Source: Chloroflexota bacterium (lineage in GTDB: Bacteria > Chloroflexota > Dehalococcoidia > DSTF01 > JACRBR01). From it: a DNA stretch of 7,337 nucleotides. The notes beneath the pieces are model-generated. The model did not search any database. It had not been told where the DNA came from and was given only the letters and a program-made list of their open reading frames with translations. This document shows, in pieces, positions 4,615 through 7,337 of this stretch (positions are counted from its first letter, which is position 1; the number at the start of each line of letters is the position of its first letter). A program made the position numbers and the translations under genes. The DNA is taken from the NCBI GenBank assembly GCA_016213125.1, contig JACRBR010000252.1, positions 1 to 7,337 of the forward strand, written 5' to 3'.

Positions 4615-6579
4615 GTCTTCTTCGGCGGCGCGGGCTCGGCCGGCGGTTGGAGCGGCGGTGGCGGCGGGATGGGCGGCAACCTGCGCCCGAACTCCCTCAA
4701 GCGCAGCACCGACGGCTGGGATGACGACGAGCTGGGCTCCGTCTACAGCCACAGGGTCGTGACGCGGATGGCGAAGATGATCGCGCCGTACCGCTTCCGG
4801 TTGTTCCTCGCCGTGGTCGGGGTGCTGGGCTTCGCCACGATGACGCGCATAAGCGTGCTGGCGGTGTCTGGGCTCATCGGGGCGGCTACCGACGGCGACA
4901 TGGATAGGCTGAACCGGTGGGGCCTGGCGTACATCGCGATGGCTGTCCTTTCAGCCGCCTTCTTCTTTATACAGATGACCTCGACGGGTTGGATCGGGCA
5001 CCGCCTGCTGCTGCGGCTGCGGAAGGACATGTTCGCCCACCTGCAGAAGCTGTCGTTGCGGTTCTACGACAACAACGAGGTCGGCCGCGTGATGTCCCGC
5101 ATCACCAGCGACGTCACCTCGCTGCAGGAGCTGATGACGGGCGGCATGCTGACCATCCTGGGTGATGTCGTCGGCATCGCGATCTCGGTCGGTGTGTTGC
5201 TCTACTTCGACGTGCGGCTCACGCTGGTGACGTTCACGGTGGTACCGGTCCTGGTCGTCACGATGGCCGTCTGGCAGGCGTACTCGCGCCGCGCGTTCGT
5301 GCGCGTGCGCCAGGCCATCGCCGTGGTGAACGCAAACCTGCAGGAGAACGTGTCCGGCGTACGCGTCATCCAGTCGCTTTCGCGCGAGGACGAGAATGCG
5401 AAGCGCTTCGACAACATCAACCGCCAGAACCTGAACGCCAACGTGAACGCCGGCCTTCTGAGCGCCGCCGTGACGCCGGCAGTCGAGGTGATTGTCGCGA
5501 CGGCTACGGCGCTGGTCGTTGCTTATGGCGGATATCGAGTGATGAACGGCCACCTGGCCGTAGAGGGGTTGGTGGGCTTCGCGCTGGCCCTGCAAATGCT
5601 CTTTGACCCTGTGCGCGATCTGGTCCTCCAGTACACGCAGCTCCAGCGCGCCATGGCCGGCGGCGAGCGCGTGCTCGAGGTGCTGGACACCAAGCCGGAG
5701 TTCGAGGACGACCCGAACGCGATCGACATCGAGGACATCTCAGGGCGCGTCGACTTCAACCACGTCAGCTTCAACTACGTCGACGATGTACAGGTGCTGG
5801 CCGATCTCGACCTGCATGTGGAGCCAGGCGAGACCATCGCGCTCGTCGGTCAGACCGGGGCAGGCAAGACGACGATCACGGCGCTCATCTCCCGCTTCTA
5901 CGACGTGACCTCCGGCTCGATCGAGGTCGACGGCATCGACGTGCGGAAGATCACGCACGCCAGCCTGGCTCACCGGATGGGCATCGTCCTGCAGGAGCCG
6001 TTCCTCTTCTCGGGCACCGTGTACGAGAACATCCGCTACGGGCGCCCTGACGCCACCGACGAGGAGATCCGCGAGGCGGCGGAGACCGTCGGCGCGCACG
6101 ACTTCATCTCGCGGCTGGAGGAGGGGTACGGCACCTACCTGCACGAGCGGGGCATGAACCTCAGCGTCGGGCAGCGGCAGCTCATCTCGTTCGCGCGAGC
6201 CATCCTCGCCCGGCCGCGCATCCTCATCCTCGACGAGGCGACGGCGAACGTCGATACGCAGACGGAGGTGGTGATCCAGCGCGCGCTGAACACGCTGCTG
6301 GCGGGGCGCACGTCGTTCGTCATCGCCCACCGCCTCTCGACGATTCGCAACGCGGACCGCATCATTGTGCTGGAGCACGGGCGGATCGTGGAGCAGGGAA
6401 AGCACGACGACCTGCTGGCCCTCGGCGGCCGCTACGCCCGCCTCTACCGCATGACGTACGAGCAGCACGCGCTGTCATCGTCAGCCAACGGCGATGGAGC
6501 GCGGGCGGGCTCGAGCGGGAACGGCCATGGCAACGGCCACACCCCCGCCCTCAAGCCCGCTGCCGATCCAGCCAGGTAG
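4612..6579 (+). CDS. heterodimeric ABC exporter, catalytic-site subunit
   Basis: A 655-residue half-transporter pairing with the preceding gene. It opens with a Gly-rich segment (residues 5-22) and an acidic linker, then six membrane helices (near 63-90, 104-124, 176-198, 202-222, 284-308 and 316-338), then the ATPase domain from about 378. Walker A is GQTGAGKT (413-420), Q-loop Gln461, Walker B ILILDE with catalytic Glu542, and switch His573 (VIAHRLSTI), all intact. The signature is LSVGQ (517-521): the first Gly of LSGGQ is Val. In the head-to-tail dimer this altered signature faces the first subunit's Walker motifs, so both subunits contribute defects to the same site and the other site stays fully consensus. 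A low-complexity Ser/Gly/Asn/His tail (621-643, including NGHGNGH) ends the protein. The start is fixed by the Shine-Dalgarno and the one-base overlap with the upstream stop. Export across the inner membrane is expected; the substrate is unknown. Confidence 0.95.
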   Translation: MVFFGGAGSAGGWSGGGGGMGGNLRPNSLKRSTDGWDDDELGSVYSHRVVTRMAKMIAPYRFRLFLAVVGVLGFATMTRISVLAVSGLIGAATDGDMDRLNRWGLAYIAMAVLSAAFFFIQMTSTGWIGHRLLLRLRKDMFAHLQKLSLRFYDNNEVGRVMSRITSDVTSLQELMTGGMLTILGDVVGIAISVGVLLYFDVRLTLVTFTVVPVLVVTMAVWQAYSRRAFVRVRQAIAVVNANLQENVSGVRVIQSLSREDENAKRFDNINRQNLNANVNAGLLSAAVTPAVEVIVATATALVVAYGGYRVMNGHLAVEGLVGFALALQMLFDPVRDLVLQYTQLQRAMAGGERVLEVLDTKPEFEDDPNAIDIEDISGRVDFNHVSFNYVDDVQVLADLDLHVEPGETIALVGQTGAGKTTITALISRFYDVTSGSIEVDGIDVRKITHASLAHRMGIVLQEPFLFSGTVYENIRYGRPDATDEEIREAAETVGAHDFISRLEEGYGTYLHERGMNLSVGQRQLISFARAILARPRILILDEATANVDTQTEVVIQRALNTLLAGRTSFVIAHRLSTIRNADRIIVLEHGRIVEQGKHDDLLALGGRYARLYRMTYEQHALSSSANGDGARAGSSGNGHGNGHTPALKPAADPAR

Positions 6580-6592
6580 AGGCAGCCCTACC
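6575..6592. terminator. small dyad spanning the two convergent stop codons
   Basis: GGTAG (6575-6579) and CTACC (6588-6592) pair around an inner GG/CC with a bulged A and a 3-nt loop. The arms contain the TAG of the ABC gene and, on the other strand, the TAG of dapB. No T-run follows in either direction, so termination by this hairpin is doubtful; opposing convergent TAG codons are inverted repeats by nature. Confidence 0.2.
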
Positions 6593-7337
6593 CCAACCCG
6601 ATCAGCGTATCCAGCCCCACCACCATGCTCTCGCGCGACATCACCTCGCGCACCGCCAGCAGCACGCCCGGGATGTACGACTCGCGGTTCGAGTCGTGGC
6701 GGATGGTCAGCGTCTGCCCCTGCGCCCCGAAGATGACCTCCTGGTGCGCCACATACCCCGGCAGCCGCACCGAGTGGATGGTGATGCCGTCGACCGCCCC
6801 CGCCCGCGTGCCCTCCACGGGCGTCGCATCCGGCTCGTTGCGCGCGAAGGGCCGCCCGCCGCGAGCCTCCAGCATGCCGCGCGCCGTCGCGATCGACGTC
6901 CCGGACGGCGCATCGACCTTCTGCGCGTGATGCAGCTCGATGATCTCGGCTGACTCGAAGAACGGCGCGGCAGTCCTCGCCATGTGCATCATCAGCACCG
7001 CCCCCAGCGAAAAGTTCGCCGCCAGCACCGCCCCCACCTTTTTCTCGCCGCAGCGCCGCGACAGCTTCTCGACGAACTCCTGCGACAGCCCCGTCGTCCC
7101 GATGACCATCCGGACGCCGCGATCCAGCGCCGCATCGGCCAGCACCGGCGTCCAGGCGGCGTTCGTGAAGTCGATGATGACATCGGGCTTCGAGGCATCG
7201 ATCGCCGTCCCGGCGTCCGCGTACACGGGCAGCGTCCCGCCCGAGGACAACGCGAAGGTGTCGGCGCGCGCGAGCCCGTCGACCACGGCGACCGGCTCGA
7301 CGCCCTCCGCCGTCTCCAGCGCATCGACAATCGTGCG
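6588..7337 (-). CDS. dapB: 4-hydroxy-tetrahydrodipicolinate reductase (DapB), N-terminus cut by window edge
   Basis: DapB reduces the product of DapA with NAD(P)H in the diaminopimelate/lysine pathway in the cytoplasm. The 249 visible residues read in frame to the right edge, beginning RTIVDALETAEGVEPVAVVDG. This is the first helix just after the nucleotide-binding glycine loop, so only about the first 10-15 residues, including that loop, are missing. Counting from the first visible residue, the nucleotide-binding GTTG is at 80-83, the LAANFSLG segment at 105-112, and the family signature with the catalytic His pair (ELHHAQKVDAPSGT) at 134-147. The closing segment is typical of the family. 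A GTG at 7286 would give a 232-residue product lacking the glycine loop and is not the real start. It converges on the ABC exporter gene with 8 nt between stops and is probably part of an unrelated operon beyond the window. Confidence 0.96.
   Translation of the reverse strand, partial: RTIVDALETAEGVEPVAVVDGLARADTFALSSGGTLPVYADAGTAIDASKPDVIIDFTNAAWTPVLADAALDRGVRMVIGTTGLSQEFVEKLSRRCGEKKVGAVLAANFSLGAVLMMHMARTAAPFFESAEIIELHHAQKVDAPSGTSIATARGMLEARGGRPFARNEPDATPVEGTRAGAVDGITIHSVRLPGYVAHQEVIFGAQGQTLTIRHDSNRESYIPGVLLAVREVMSRESMVVGLDTLIGLG

Noticed and set aside
5740..6468. A 242-codon minus-strand frame opposite the ATPase domain of the second ABC gene
   Set aside because: It is a shadow of conserved coding sequence, with Arg/Val/Asp/His-rich content and no motif.

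Overview
The window is high-GC bacterial DNA carrying six protein-coding genes, one of them cut by the right edge. No tRNA, rRNA, CRISPR array, insertion sequence or phage gene is visible. The gene set (GYD-domain protein, tandem ABC exporter half-transporters with a Gly-rich N-terminal leader, RssA-like patatin, DapB), the GC content and a probable leaderless start would fit a Chloroflexota or actinobacterium-like genome. That placement is a low-confidence inference because there is no marker gene.

Layout, left to right: an alpha/beta hydrolase (minus, 29-865); a 137-bp gap; an RssA-type patatin-like phospholipase (minus, 1003-1887); a 465-bp divergent intergenic region; a small GYD-domain protein (plus, 2353-2709); two ABC exporter half-transporters (plus, 2762-4612 and 4612-6579) whose stop and start codons share one base; and dapB, 4-hydroxy-tetrahydrodipicolinate reductase (minus, 6588 to beyond the right edge). 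dapB converges on the second ABC gene with only 8 nt between the two stop codons.

The most informative part is the ABC pair. The first subunit has Asp in place of the catalytic Walker B Glu and Gln in place of the switch His, but a canonical LSGGQ. The second has intact Glu and His but an altered signature, LSVGQ. Subunit 1 Walker motifs pair with the subunit 2 signature in a head-to-tail dimer, so all three changes fall in the same ATP site. The products therefore read as an obligate heterodimeric exporter with one degenerate and one consensus site, like TM287/288, BmrCD or LmrCD. This is a recognised architecture rather than a new system; the substrate is unknown.

The less ordinary material is regulatory. 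A good sigma70-like promoter (TTGACG-16-TATGAT) lies about 180 bp before the GYD gene, giving a long leader that can fold into a three-helix junction. Three copies of CCAGATTC, two of them as an inverted pair, lie between the divergent promoters. A second promoter-like element ends 9 nt before the first ABC start codon, where no Shine-Dalgarno is present, suggesting a leaderless mRNA. These are readings by eye and have not been tested by alignment or folding software.
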